From: Paraphysoderma sedebokerense
Taxonomy: Eukaryota > Blastocladiomycota > Physodermatomycetes > Physodermatales > Physodermataceae
Assembly: GCA_025602915.1 (NCBI GenBank)
Contig: JAHLJZ010000028.1
Coordinates: 124,001-188,000 of the forward strand
Length of the DNA: 64,000 nt
Reading direction: 5' to 3'
This document shows, in pieces, positions 10,669 through 21,539 of the stretch; the first letter of the stretch is position 1, and each line of letters starts with the position of its first letter. The translations under genes and the position numbers were made by a program. The notes beneath the pieces were generated by a model, which saw only the letters and a list, made by a program, of their open reading frames with translations, searched no databases and was not told the origin of the DNA.

Positions 10669-11953
10669 ATGGCATCCAGACATATTCTATCAGTGCTATG
10701 GCTTTTCATCGCCTGCGCCGGTCTATCGAACGCTTTGTATTTCTATCTCGACGGCCCGGAACAGAAGTGCTTTCTTGAACAACTGCCGAAGGATACGGTG
10801 TTACTCGGTATACCATGTCTCCTTATATATTTCCTGTTATGAATTATTGTATTTTGGGCAACTTCCTCGGGCGAATTGCCATTGTCTTCCATGCTTCTTT
10901 GTGTTGTTTACTAACGTGTTATGTTTACATCAACAGGCACGTATAGATCTGAAGAATGGTCCGAGAGTGCACAGCAGTATCTTGAAAATACAATGATTGG
11001 AATTCAAATTGTCGTAGATGTACGCCATTGCTCATTATTTCCAAAACTCATCGCTTGATACTTGAAACTGAAAAATTGACGTGTAATTTGCTCATCAGGA
11101 ATTCGAATCCAAGCATCGCATTGTTAACCAAAGAGGTGCCAGCTCTGGAAGGTTCGTTATATTCGAAAGAAATCCTGGATCTAAGTAGGCCGGCCGCTGG
11201 GCCGTAGGAGGGAGTGGACATTTCAGCTCCCGCAAAAAAGGCAAGAGTGGACTACTCATCATGCTCACGTATTTTTACTCGTTGATAGGTTCACATTCAC
11301 ATCTACCATCTCTGGAGAACACAAAATCTGTTTATCAACGAACAGTACTGGATGGTTCCAAGCTCCCAAAGTGGTATGCAGTCCTTGAACCGACCACCTT
11401 CTAGTTTCCTGATGTTGTCAATAACGGATTCTGTTTTATAAACCTAGAAACTCCATTTGGATCTGGTGATCGGAGATGCTGCGAACGCTCCAGACGACGA
11501 TCACAGCAAAATGAACGGTACGTTTTTTACATGTGATACGTGGGTGATGTACTAGGTAGTGATGTACTAGGTGCTGATGGAGTAACAATTCTTAGATATT
11601 GCCACTCGTGTTCGTGATCTCGTCCGCAAAGTCGGTGACATTAGGAGGGAACAAATTTTTCAACGGGTGCATTCTTTATTTTTCCTTAAACAATCAATCT
11701 TTTACTAAACTTCTCACGAAAAATAGGAAAAAGAAGCCGAGTTCCGGGATTTATCTGAGTTGGTCAATGCCCGTATTGTTCACTGGACGATTGTGGTATG
11801 TGAAAATATTTTGTTTTTATTTTATTTTTGTATTTGGCTGATGGTAATTACTAATCTCTACATATAACACAGCAAATTTGCGTTCTGGCTGTTACTTGTG
11901 TTTGGCAACTTCGACACCTTCGAACGTTCTTCACCGCCAAAAAGCTTGTGTAA
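10669..11953 (+). CDS. p24/emp24 family cargo receptor (TMED/Erp type)
   Basis: Type I membrane protein of COPI/COPII vesicles between ER and Golgi. The ATG at 10669 opens a signal peptide ending SNA, then the GOLD domain starts LYFYLDGPEQKCF. Six introns split the gene; joins that keep the frame give GTYRSEEW, EFESKHRIVNQRG, RFTFTSTISGEHKICLSTN, KLHLDLVIGDAAN, DIATRVRDLVRKVGDIRREQ and EKEAEFRDLSELVNARIVHW in order. The two GOLD cysteines (QKCF, KICL) are present. The coiled coil and a single TM (QICVLAVTCVW) follow. The tail QLRHLRTFFTAKKLV has the FF and KK sorting signals of the p24 family. About 215 residues, a normal length. The tail is most like the p24-alpha/Erp5-Erp6 group, but subfamily is not certain. 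Confidence 0.92.
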
Positions 11954-12204
11954 ATATTGAAGAAATGGTCACAAATGTTTTAGGGTAGTGGCAGGATATA
12001 AAGTGGTCTGTTCAGCCGTCGCCGCTGAGGAATAAATTTTATTGAAGATGCCACGTGCTATATTCGCAGAATGGAAACGCGAGTCTTATTGTTCATTTAT
12101 TGCGTCTGTCGTCATGCCAAGGAATTTCATCTCGATAATTCCCCGTCTTTTTAATCATTTATATTCAGCATCTTCCTCCCCACTTAAACTAAGTAGCCTC
12201 AGCG

Positions 12205-14358
12205 ATGACAGTATTCTACGCAATTGTTACCAACATCAAGGCGTTGTACGCTAAGGCAAAGAAAATCACTCTTTACAACTCTGCAGTGCTCATAGGCTCT
12301 GCTGAATCTTCAGTGCCGGAAGTAGCGGCTGTCTTGCCTAATGTCACGCATCCGTTTTATCATCTTTTATGGCTTGTTGGGATTGTTACTTCAGTGGTTT
12401 TAGGACAAGGCTTTTTGACGATTGAAGTAGCTTCATTGTTTGGATTAGTCCCTGTCGTTATGTACTGCAGAACATATCGAAGTACCCGATTTGCTGTCCT
12501 GTCTTGGTGGCTGACAGCGTTTGCCATGTTTTTGGGTTACAAAGGTATCGTATTCGGATTTGTTGTTGCCTATTCGATCTTTCCCTGTCAGCTCTCACTG
12601 ATTTTGTTTAATGCAATTTATTAGACTTTTGGTCGACACCTGACATCACGCCGCCTGCATATTCGCACGTTATCCTTTTTTTATGGTTGTGCTTTTGCAA
12701 TGTCTGCACTATCCTTATTCCACTCAGTGCCGATCTATTTTCATTTCACTGCAAACACATTTCGGATCCGCTCAAAATCTTCATATTCCCTGCATTCTTT
12801 TCCTTGGGTGGCTTTCTTTTCTCAAGAGCTAGTCCGTTAGGTAGCTGGTTTTTATGGGGTTACGCTGTTAGGAATGAAGATTTGGTGAGAGGTATTGGAG
12901 CGATGGGTGGAATACACGGTTTGTTTCATGAGTTGATCTTATTAATGCCCTTCCGTTCCTTAATTCCATACCATTGTAGCGTTGAACTTTTATGTTGCTT
13001 GGATTGCGTCATTGATATCGTACGAATATATCCAGCATAAACATAAACAGAATAATACACCCTGTCGCAATGGTTATCTTCTTGTGGCTGAACCGACGGA
13101 AAGCAACAGCAATTACGAAAGCGACGAGGACTCAGATGCATCTCTTGCCGGAAACATCGAACACAGAAGATTGCTAGAAGATGCGCATCCGGCACATACT
13201 CCTATCGAGGTAGAGTCCGTTGAAGTAATACAGAATGATGTAGTGATGAATGAAGCACCAGAAAAGAAGCGTAGATGGGGTGCTCAAATAATCTATCCTT
13301 TTCTCCGGGCGATGTCTAGGCCGACCGTAATTTTCATTATCGTTTCGACAGTTATATTCTTCCATTCATCATTCATGAAATACTTGTTCCAATCGAATCA
13401 TTTTTTCAATCCGTTTTGGACCCCTCCCATCCAGGATTACGCGCCGGTTGGAACAAGTATTAATGCCTCTTGTATATTGGGTCATTACAAGTTTAATCAG
13501 TCAGACGCCTCTGAGTATTTGACTCAAACGCGAATTGTTGCTGGTTGGGGTTCAAATTTGATTTTGTGGAGCGAAGCTGCTGTCGTATTGCCCGATGAGT
13601 CCCGCAAACAGATACTTTTCGCCCGAATTCTTAAAATAACTAAAACGCATAATACAACTGTGGGAATATCTTATTACATGCCCATTCAAGCTCCGTCACA
13701 AATGGTGCAAGGCAATTTCTTTGCGTTGATTGGACCGACCGGTCTGCTGTATGAATATCAGAAGGTACATCCTGTCTTTGGAGTGGAGACGGGAACGGCC
13801 CCAGGCGAAGGGAGTATGCCCGTCGTCGAAGTTCCTGGCGTGGGACGGGTCGGAATAGGAGTCTGTTTAGATTTGGATTTTGAAGGCTGGGCGAAGACTG
13901 CTGGAAGGGAAAAAGCCCAAATTGTTTTGAATCCTGCATGGAATTGGGGTAATTATCATCTATCATTGATATAGTTGACGAACTTTTTATTGATGGTTTT
14001 CTATTTATTATCACATGCAGGAGCTACCGGAGCTCTCCATACGCTCCATGCCCGCCATCGAGCTGTTGAGCAAGGATTCACGCTTTTCCGATGTGCTTCG
14101 TACTCTTTATCAGGAATTTACAATCCAGACTTCACAATTGCACACGAACGGCCGACACCAGTAGGAGAGGGATGGGAATATGCTATTAAATTGGTATCCT
14201 TGAAAGTGGGTGAACGTGCCAGAGTTGGAACGCTGTATGCGATGTGGGGAGATTGGATCATAGTATTGTCAGTTCTGCTGCTCTTTGCCGCACTGTTGCA
14301 GGAAATGAAAGGCAGATGGTCAGTGATAAGAAGACGTCACAGTATTGAAACATTGTAG
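12205..14358 (+). CDS. Multi-pass membrane carbon-nitrogen hydrolase, apolipoprotein N-acyltransferase (Lnt)-like
   Basis: Four exons, about 12205-12544, 12625-12918, 12980-13948 and 14021-14358; 1941 nt in frame, 646 residues. About seven to eight hydrophobic segments cover residues 40-235, then a polar acidic loop, another TM (residues about 325-345), a nitrilase-superfamily domain (about 355-610) and a final TM (WIIVLSVLLLFAALL). The catalytic triad can be placed as Glu410 (LILWSEAAV), Lys473 (YEYQKVHPV) and Cys507 (GIGVCLDLDFEGW), in the spacing of Lnt. The overall architecture (TM block, CN-hydrolase, one C-terminal TM) is that of bacterial Lnt, which N-acylates lipoproteins. Fungi have no bacterial lipoproteins, so the substrate here is unknown; an amide- or acyl-transfer reaction on a lipid or lipid-anchored protein is an inference. 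The extra soluble loop at about 235-320 is not part of Lnt. Confidence 0.82.
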
Positions 14359-14585
14359 TTACAGATAGTCCATGTGGTAGACTATACCTGTGTTTGTATA
14401 TAATATTCACAACTTTTATGAATTGTGTCATGTAACCATTGAATGAACCTGTACTTTCCGAGATCGTGTTTGCGGGCACTAGACCTCATTTCGACCCATC
14501 GTAACTTATCAATATTGCAGAACATACACTAAACTGACTTTGCTACAATATTCGCTCTCAAATATCATTTATATTCACAACCTAA

Positions 14586-16232
14586 ATGTTAAATTTAGAC
14601 CACTATATCGATTTACTATACAAACGGCAACTGCTACCAGAAACCGTGATCAAAGAGATCTGTTCCAAGACGAAAGAAATCTTGATGACAGAGTCAAATG
14701 TAAAATACGTTTCCGCCCCCATAACGATTGTCGGAGATGTCCATGGACAGTTTTATGATGTCTTAGAAATATTTAAAATCGGGGGCGCCTGCCCAGATAC
14801 GAATTATTTGTTTTTAGGTAAACCGACATTCCTTTCTTCAGTTACCGCAACTTGCCCGCGGAAATTTAAATCGGTTTACAACTGGACAGTAATCAGTAGA
14901 AATCCTCATCTTGAGACAGTAGTATTAAGGAAGTACCCAGATTTTAAAGGGACCATAGTATTGAAAAGTGGAAAATTCATGAAATCTGCTTTTCGTCTGT
15001 GAACATGTTGAAGCAGATATTGTACGATGGAATATCTAAAGTCTTTTGGATATGGGACTCAAACTTTTCACTTTATATCTCACCCATGTAGGGGATTATG
15101 TCGATCGAGGATATTATTCAGTCGAAACGATATCACTGTTAACGTGCCTGAAATTGCGATACCCTGATCGAATAACGCTACTTCGAGGGAATCATGAATC
15201 GAGAGCGGTTACGCAGGTAAGACAATCGCTGTCTTCATTTGGTCTATTATGCCTCTTAACTCATACGATTGTGTCGTTTCAAAGACATATGGATTTTACA
15301 CGGAATGCATGAGGAAGTATGGCTCCGCGAACGTATGGCAGTATTTCACCGATATGTTCGACTTTCTGACGTTGAGTGTGGTCATAGAGAACAGTATTTT
15401 TTGTGTCCATGGAGGTTTGTTTTATTCCATGTTACTGCTGTTAACGTTATCTGAAAGTTTAGTTGTTGATGACGATGGGTGTAGGTCTGTCACCGTCGGT
15501 ACATACGCTGGATCAGATACGTATAATAGATCGATTTAGAGGTAATTTGCGATTTTATTCAGTATTAGTCAAATGCAGATAAACTCAGCGTATATATTCA
15601 CAAAACAGAAATACCCCATGATGGTCCAATGGCCGATCTAGTGTGGTCGGATCCGGACGCCGAGAAGGAAGATTTCGGTATATCACCGAGGTGAGTTTAG
15701 ATATACTTATGCGGGCAATAATGAATACTGATCATTAGCATTGTGCAGGGGAGCCGGGTATACATTTGGCTCGTCGGTTGTTAAGCATTTCCTTGAAATT
15801 AACAACATGAGCCATATATTGCGGGCTCATCAGTTATGTATGGAAGGGTATCAGGTAGATGCACAATGAGCATTATAACATCATCACTTTGCGGGACCTC
15901 CACTAAAGTCTTGTATTCAGGTTCTCTATGATGATCATTTAAGCACAGTGTGGAGTGCCCCAAATGTTAGTTGATTGTCTAACCCGTTACTTCCATATTT
16001 CGAATACTAACCACCCATATTCAAGTATTGCTACCGCTGCGGTAATTTGGCATCAGTACTAGAGATCAATCCCTCATTAGAGAGATATTTCAATGTTTTC
16101 TCGGCTGCCCCAGACTCAGAAAGGGATGCGCCAGGCAAGGAAGGATCCATTCATCAGCGTTCATCTGATGAGTTAGATGGAATTGAAATGCCGAAAGCAG
16201 CTGGGAACGCGAGTGTGCAGTATTTTCTGTGA
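14586..16232 (+). CDS. PPG1: PP2A-like serine/threonine phosphatase Ppg1, catalytic subunit
   Basis: Eight exons, about 14586-14817, 15092-15216, 15285-15414, 15485-15541, 15609-15690, 15749-15854, 15921-15965 and 16026-16232; 984 nt in frame, 327 residues. The PPP signatures are intact: GDVHGQF, GDYVDRG, RGNHE, HGG and the C-terminal half [30 protein letters not shown]. The start ([16 protein letters not shown]) and the block [21 protein letters not shown] match yeast Ppg1 better than PP2A, PP4 or Sit4/PP6. It ends in QYFL, a PP2A-type carboxymethylation tail. Ppg1 acts in the Far/STRIPAK complex, dampening mitophagy in yeast. The first intron (274 bp) is much longer than the rest. 'SRAVTQ' replaces the usual SRQITQ. 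AATAAA is at 16334-16339. Confidence 0.9.
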
Positions 16233-16333
16233 CCTACAACAGTTTGTTAATGCATGAATGGTGTATATAAATGGCTCGCTCATTTCTGCAAAGTTTGTTT
16301 TAATGCTATGTACAATTAGGATGTTTATTCGCA

Positions 16334-16339
16334 AATAAA
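16334..16339 (+). promoter_or_regulatory. Polyadenylation signal of the Ppg1 gene
   Basis: AATAAA, 102 bp after the stop codon and before the convergent RBR gene. Confidence 0.5.
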
Positions 16340-16414
16340 GAATGCTTTCAAGATCACCGAACCCCCTTCGATGTCATTTTTCCTATCACCAAATCCTGCT
16401 AGCTTCCTTCACTA

Positions 16415-17593
16415 TTAGCCAGGCCTGTACCTTGGCGGTCTCCATCTTAAATCGACGACGTCAACACAAGCACATCCTTGGAATGGTTGCTTGTGCATTC
16501 CGCATCCATAGCACCATGTTGTTTTACAGACAACGCATTTCATGGCATTACACCCTTGATTTTTTTCAACCCACATCCCACAATTAGCTCCCGGACACTT
16601 TTTCCATTTTGCTTTTAAACATAATTGAATGAACTTTACGTCGGCAGCCGTTATATGCGGCGGCAAGGTGTCGAAAATCGGCGTATCAGAATCTGAATTC
16701 GGATCTCCTCCAAATTCGTTTTCGCAGTTTTGATCATCAAAGTCGAGTGTGATGAGGCGTGCAAGATTACTAGAACGCTGTTCATGGGATCTTCGAACGT
16801 GTCGCTGAATGTCGAAACACGTAAATCCATCGTGATATGGACAGAGGCAAAATCCACATATTTTGTGCTTGTTACGGCACTTTACTTTGGCGGCATTCAT
16901 AACTTTTGGTGGCACGCCTTTATATTTCAGCCGATTAAATTCGACAGCTACATTACACATCGGGCAATACACGCCTAGTGGGGGATGCAACAGTCAATCG
17001 AGAGTTCAGAATGAAAGGGAAAGTAAAACAACGAACGGTGAGCCATCCTGGATTCTCGGTCATAGTCTTTGAATCGCAGATAATCTGACCGCTCAAGAAA
17101 CGTTTTGCTTATTCGTGAAGCGATCTCTTCCTGATAATCGGAGAAAGATTAGCGATTTATATTCTCACTTTAAGCATATGAAATATTGCCAGCATCGTAC
17201 CTGACAACCAAACTCTGGGCATGTCAGTACTCGGGGATCAGTGTTTGACTGGCTTTGGTCGTCGAGGGTAGATTTCACGTAATATCGTAGACAGGATTTG
17301 CAGAATGAATGTGAGCATCGCAGAGTAGTACATTGCTTCCGATCGCACTGATGCATTGATAACATTAGTATGCAAATATATATATATAACATTTAAAAAA
17401 AGCTATATACCGTATCAATATCTTCGAGACAAATGCCACAGGAGGCTGATGATTTGCAGCTATGGCGGGTTTCAGAATTTGTTTCAGAGGTAACAACAAC
17501 TTCTGCGGCTTGAAAATTCGATGGCTCAACCCTATTTTTTCTCGATACGAAAGATCGCAGTCGTCGAATGATCGGGGGTGGGGCAAAATGCAT
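16415..17593 (-). CDS. RBR-type (RING-IBR-RING2) E3 ubiquitin ligase
   Basis: Four exons, about 17593-17411, 17347-17201, 17130-17037 and 16974-16415; 984 nt in frame, 327 residues. RING1 begins CGICLEDIDT and continues over the first intron with CDRKQCTTLRCSHSFCKSC and LTCPEFGCQ. A helical spacer (EEIASRISKTFLERSDYLRF) leads to the IBR domain: YCPMCNVAVEF, KVKCRNKHKICGFCLCPYHDGFTC. RING2/Rcat is CPGANCGMWVEKNQGCNAMKC, then CYGCG near the C terminus. The likely thioester-forming Cys is that of GCNAM. RBR ligases of the Ariadne type usually have CNHM there, so the catalytic-triad His is Ala here. There is no Ariadne domain, and the protein stops soon after RING2. The start at 17593 is the first ATG that stays in the RING frame; about 55 polar residues precede RING1. 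Substrates unknown. Confidence 0.83.
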
Positions 17594-18189
17594 ACGGGGA
17601 ATAGTGGCAGAGACAGTACTTCGAATTCTGTTACATTCGTGAAGAAACTGAGATTCAAATGTGCTAGTGTCCCCGAATGCTCAAACTTCTAAATGGACCC
17701 CACTCCATGACCATCGAGTGTAGACATGAAGCCCATCATGACGTCACATTTCTTTTCATCCTTCGCAGTTAGATTTTGAGCCTTGTGACTCAATGATAAA
17801 TGTCTGATGGAAATAGAGTTCGTCGTTAGTTATTCCTTCCGAATAATAACGAATCTAGTAGATCGCCAGAATCATGTCAGGAAATTCCAGAAGGATTGAA
17901 TCTGTTTCAATTGAATCGCGATGCTGTAAGGCTTCGACATCAACGAATCGAATGCATGTTGGGACAGTTCGAGACTAAATATCAAAGTATGGCAATGATT
18001 GTTAGCAGCTATATTATAATAGAAAGAATAGATGGAGGTAGAGCAAAAACAGAATTGGGAGGACAACGAATTCTGATATTACATTGAATACGACCCAGCA
18101 ACAGTCACGTGTGCATGCAAAATAGCTAGTTCATAGATGGAAATAATTCAAAGGATGGACTGGTATATCGGTAACAACATTGACATTAA
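17594..18189. other. Divergent promoter region between the RBR and uS9m genes
   Basis: 596 bp between two genes transcribed apart. Short ORFs inside (for example 17896-18087) look spurious. No TATA box near either start is obvious. Confidence 0.4.
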
Positions 18190-19297
18190 ATGGCGGCATT
18201 GTTGCGGACATCCTCTTCTTCTTTATTAAGTCGACAATTAAGTCGAAGAATATTATCTCAATCGTCTTTTCCGGCTCTGCGTTCCGCCCAGGTATATTCA
18301 AACCAATCTCGCACTCACATTACCACCACTCCCGGCTTCCTCGGAGATCACGCACCCATTGCAAATATAAAAAGACCCACATCGCCAGCATATTTTACCG
18401 GAAATTCGCCATATAATGACCTTCTTGTTCGAATCGATCAGCTCGCTGCTTCGCTTTCGCCATCAATCAAGCCCGTAAATCAATCCGTGTCGGCAAACTT
18501 ACCAAGCGACGATCAATTAGACTTGACCAAGGTTTACCTATCGAAGGAAAATATATGCCTAAAATTCGATCTATCATTAACGCCAAAGCAATACATGCAC
18601 TTATTGTCCAAACTCCACACAACCCTCTATCCGAGTGCTTCTTCAAACCCCGAAGTTCAAGAGTTTTTATCACAATTTCAACGTCCGCCAAGCGAATCCT
18701 TGCTTTCATTAAAGACCGCCAGTCTTGATCAGTTTGGGCGAGCATTTGCTACAGGTGGAAGAAAAAAATCATCGTCGACAGTGTGGGTTGTTCGAAACAC
18801 CCCGGAGTTGCAAGATAAATTAAGTAACGACAGAGAAGCAAAATGGGATCAAGACATTTATGTTAACGGAAAACCGTTAGGGGAATATTTTATTAGGAAC
18901 AGTGATGTGGCTAATGTAGTGTATCCGTTGCAAGCTGTCCAGCAACTGAATGAATTTAAAGTGTGGGCATTAGTCAAGGGTGGTGGTCCATCCGGTACAA
19001 TTTAAGATTGTGTTGCGTTTGATTCACAGGAGAAGTATTTACCCTTGGTTGCTTTCTTAGGACAATCACAAGCTATCGCGAACGCATTATCGAAAGCTCT
19101 AATTATACATAATGCTGAATGGACACCTTTATTTGATGAGCTTGGTCTGCTAAAACGAGACCCGCGAATGGTGGAAAGGAAGAAACCGGGGCAGAAAAAA
19201 GCGAGGAAGAAGTTCACTTGGTGCGTCACTAGATGTTAATTTTATGTCGTCACACATCTGTGCTCACGCTTCTCTTATTTCTAGGGTCAAACGATAG
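18190..19297 (+). CDS. MRPS9: Mitochondrial small-subunit ribosomal protein uS9m
   Basis: Three exons, about 18190-18994, 19061-19220 and 19285-19297; 978 nt in frame, 325 residues. The N terminus (MAALLRTSSSSLLSRQLSRRIL) is a basic, Ser/Leu/Arg-rich mitochondrial targeting sequence. The last 130 residues are the S9 domain: ATGGRKKSSSTVWV, VNGKPLGEYF, VKGGGPSGQSQAIANALSKAL and, at the very end, LLKRDPRMVERKKPGQKKAR followed by KKFTWVKR, the tRNA-contacting S9 tail. The final exon supplies only four codons, restoring WVKR; without it the ORF would read into intron. The domain of about 200 residues before S9 is typical of fungal mitochondrial S9. It acts in the mitoribosome. Confidence 0.92.
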
Positions 19298-19671
19298 TAC
19301 CATGGAAAGGAAGACTGTTTCAATGTTGAAAATAAACAGCTCGTTACCCTTTATCAACCAGATACTGTACCACTGGTTGAGCTATTGTAAACCAGATTAA
19401 TATTACCAGAATGCAGATGATCCCCCAATTTGCATGATCACAACCTGACTATTCTGACCATTATCATTCCAAATTCAAAGCTAAATATAAGACTTCAAGG
19501 AAAATCTTGTTCACCTCACTCGGCCTCCGGTGGTTGTTGAATCTGTGATAAACCTGCTAACATCCGTTTTTATTCAAAAAAAAACTGCAGCTCGTCTCTC
19601 GTACAATCATACAATTATGTCGAAGTTAAAATTATGTACATGTATCGTTTACGAACAACTATTAGAACTCT
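19298..19671. other. Convergent intergenic region
   Basis: 374 bp between the 3' ends of uS9m and the MYND gene. AT-rich; an AATAAA-like AAAATAAAC occurs near 19328. No gene seen. Confidence 0.35.
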
Positions 19672-20424
19672 TCAAACGAAGTCAGGTGGTTTGAGGAGGA
19701 CTTGTGCCCTCCTTCGCCGTGGATAAGGTATAAGCGTTGTAAGATGACTATAGAATGAATGTTGAAAATTTCTGATAACAGGATGGCGAACAGCTAGTGA
19801 GAACGGGAAGCCATCTGCATTCGAGGCGTTAGCAATGTGAAAAAGTTGTAGTTCAGGAGTTGCAGGCAGAATCCGCTTTTTGTCGATATAAACAGTGCTA
19901 ACTTTTGAACAGAGGATCGAAAGACCTTCGGGCTCCAAAGTAATTTCAATTTGTTTCATCCCCGTTATAGGATTAGTGACGGTCTCTCGCGGCTGCCCTC
20001 TCAAATAGGCAACCGTTTCTTTTAACTCTTCTGGGCTCTGCATGATGAGTTGAGTGCATCCTTGAAATATCGCCCATCTATCACGAAATACTGTCCTCCG
20101 TCGGTAGCAAGTAACCCATTTAAGAAATTGAGGAATGGAACTCAGAAGGCTGTATAATTCGTTCAAAAAGTTTTTGGTTTGTCGTTGTCTATCGAAATCA
20201 TTCGCGACGATACCGCATACTGACTTATGGATCGGCCAATGCTTCTTCTGGCAACTTTGTGAGCAGTAGGACGCATCGAGACATTTTCCACACTTTTTAA
20301 AAGTGATTCCTGGCAGCTTCGAGATTATTTTATCTTTTGATGGCATAAAATAGCAACAATCGGGTGACGAGCACATCGGGTTTTCTTTCGGAATGGCAAG
20401 ACTCGCCTCAGTTAAGGAAGACAT
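19672..20424 (-). CDS. MYND zinc-finger protein
   Basis: Intronless, 250 residues. An MYND-like zinc finger spans residues about 18-70: CSSPDCCYF, then CGKCLDASYCSQSCQKKHW and HKSVC, giving the Cys/His ligands of the family (the gap after the first pair is longer than usual, about 20 residues). The rest (helical, Arg-rich, ending RRRRAQVLLKPPDFV) matches no domain I recognise; there is no SET domain. MYND fingers bind proline-rich peptides, so a protein-protein adaptor role is inferred. The gap on its 5' side (1.1 kb) is a divergent promoter. Confidence 0.75.
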   Translation of the reverse strand: MSSLTEASLAIPKENPMCSSPDCCYFMPSKDKIISKLPGITFKKCGKCLDASYCSQSCQKKHWPIHKSVCGIVANDFDRQRQTKNFLNELYSLLSSIPQFLKWVTCYRRRTVFRDRWAIFQGCTQLIMQSPEELKETVAYLRGQPRETVTNPITGMKQIEITLEPEGLSILCSKVSTVYIDKKRILPATPELQLFHIANASNADGFPFSLAVRHPVIRNFQHSFYSHLTTLIPYPRRRRAQVLLKPPDFV

Positions 20425-21539
20425 TTTGGCGTGACCGGTGTAGCTTAATCAATGCAGACTGAGTTATATTGCTGAGATTGTGGTGAAAGGCAGATTTCGT
20501 TCAAGACCAAATCGTTACTGATATAATTAATGCGATTTGCCCGAGAATTGTCTTGGAGAAAAGAGTGAGATGAAAGATCAACGCGACCAGACAAATCTAT
20601 TTGCATCTGTGGTCATGCAACGAACGTCTCCCGATGGTAACATTCCTTTAAATACAACTCAAATACAGTTAATGCCACAATATCCAACTAATATATTCTT
20701 TTCACAAACTAGGGTTAAAAAGATAATAGTAAAAATTATCTGGAGGAAGACTGGATCGTCAAATGGATTTGCAGGTCAAGGTCTCGGCCGAGTGAACTGA
20801 TTATATTTTGCAGAAGTGCCACAAAAATCTGTAAAAAAAAGTCTAGACATGATCAATATCATCTTATCTTATAGTAACGATGATCGGTAAACTGTATTGG
20901 AACCAGTTTGTCTAATAATATTCATGATTACCAACAGAAATCGCGAGAGCTTTTTCTTGGAAGTAAATGGATAATAAGTGTCCCGAAAATGAAACGTAAT
21001 TTTCTTGGCTATCTATTGCAGTTGATTCACAAAATATTAATATTGCCCACTCAAATACAAATTATGGGTTAAGAACATCAGATTCTTGGTACCACAGCAG
21101 AGGAATAGAATTGTTTATCTTGATGGATGAGCAGAATCATAAACTCCCTCGCAATATTTGCGAATATTGCGTAAGGTCACGTTAGCGAAGTGACGCACTT
21201 GGTCCGCCTGCTGGCGACATCACAAATTAAACGGAATCCGTTTCATTGGGGGTCGTCCATGCTTGTCACCGTTTGTAGAGATATTAGCTAGATAGATGCA
21301 TTATGCTGTCTACTGCATGCATGCATAGTTGATAAATCCATAATTGATCTAGTTTAACGTAGAGTAGCGAGTAATCATTCTAGAATGCCCAAAATAGGCA
21401 CAGCACAAATGGCCACGTGAGCAGCATTCATTGAGGCTTTCCTCGTTTGTCAGCCATTGCGCTCCGTTCCATCCCATCCGTCCCATCCCATCCCATTCCA
21501 CCTCCGACAAAACAGCTCTCATCCCTCATTTCCGTCACA
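20425..21539. other. 1.1-kb divergent intergenic region, no gene recognised
   Basis: Only short non-homologous ORFs (for example 20537-20800). A GC-richer patch with an inverted repeat, GCGAATATTGCG-like, sits near 21160-21172. Just before the Bsd2/Ndfip start is a pyrimidine-rich tract with tandem CATCCC/TCCCAT units at 21467-21500, probably a core promoter or leader element. Confidence 0.4.

Noticed and set aside
12042-12254. Upstream ORF before the Lnt-like gene
   Set aside because: Different frame from the main product and ends inside its first exon; probably leader sequence.
16730-16978. Plus-strand ORF of 82 codons
   Set aside because: Antisense to the IBR domain exon of the RBR gene.
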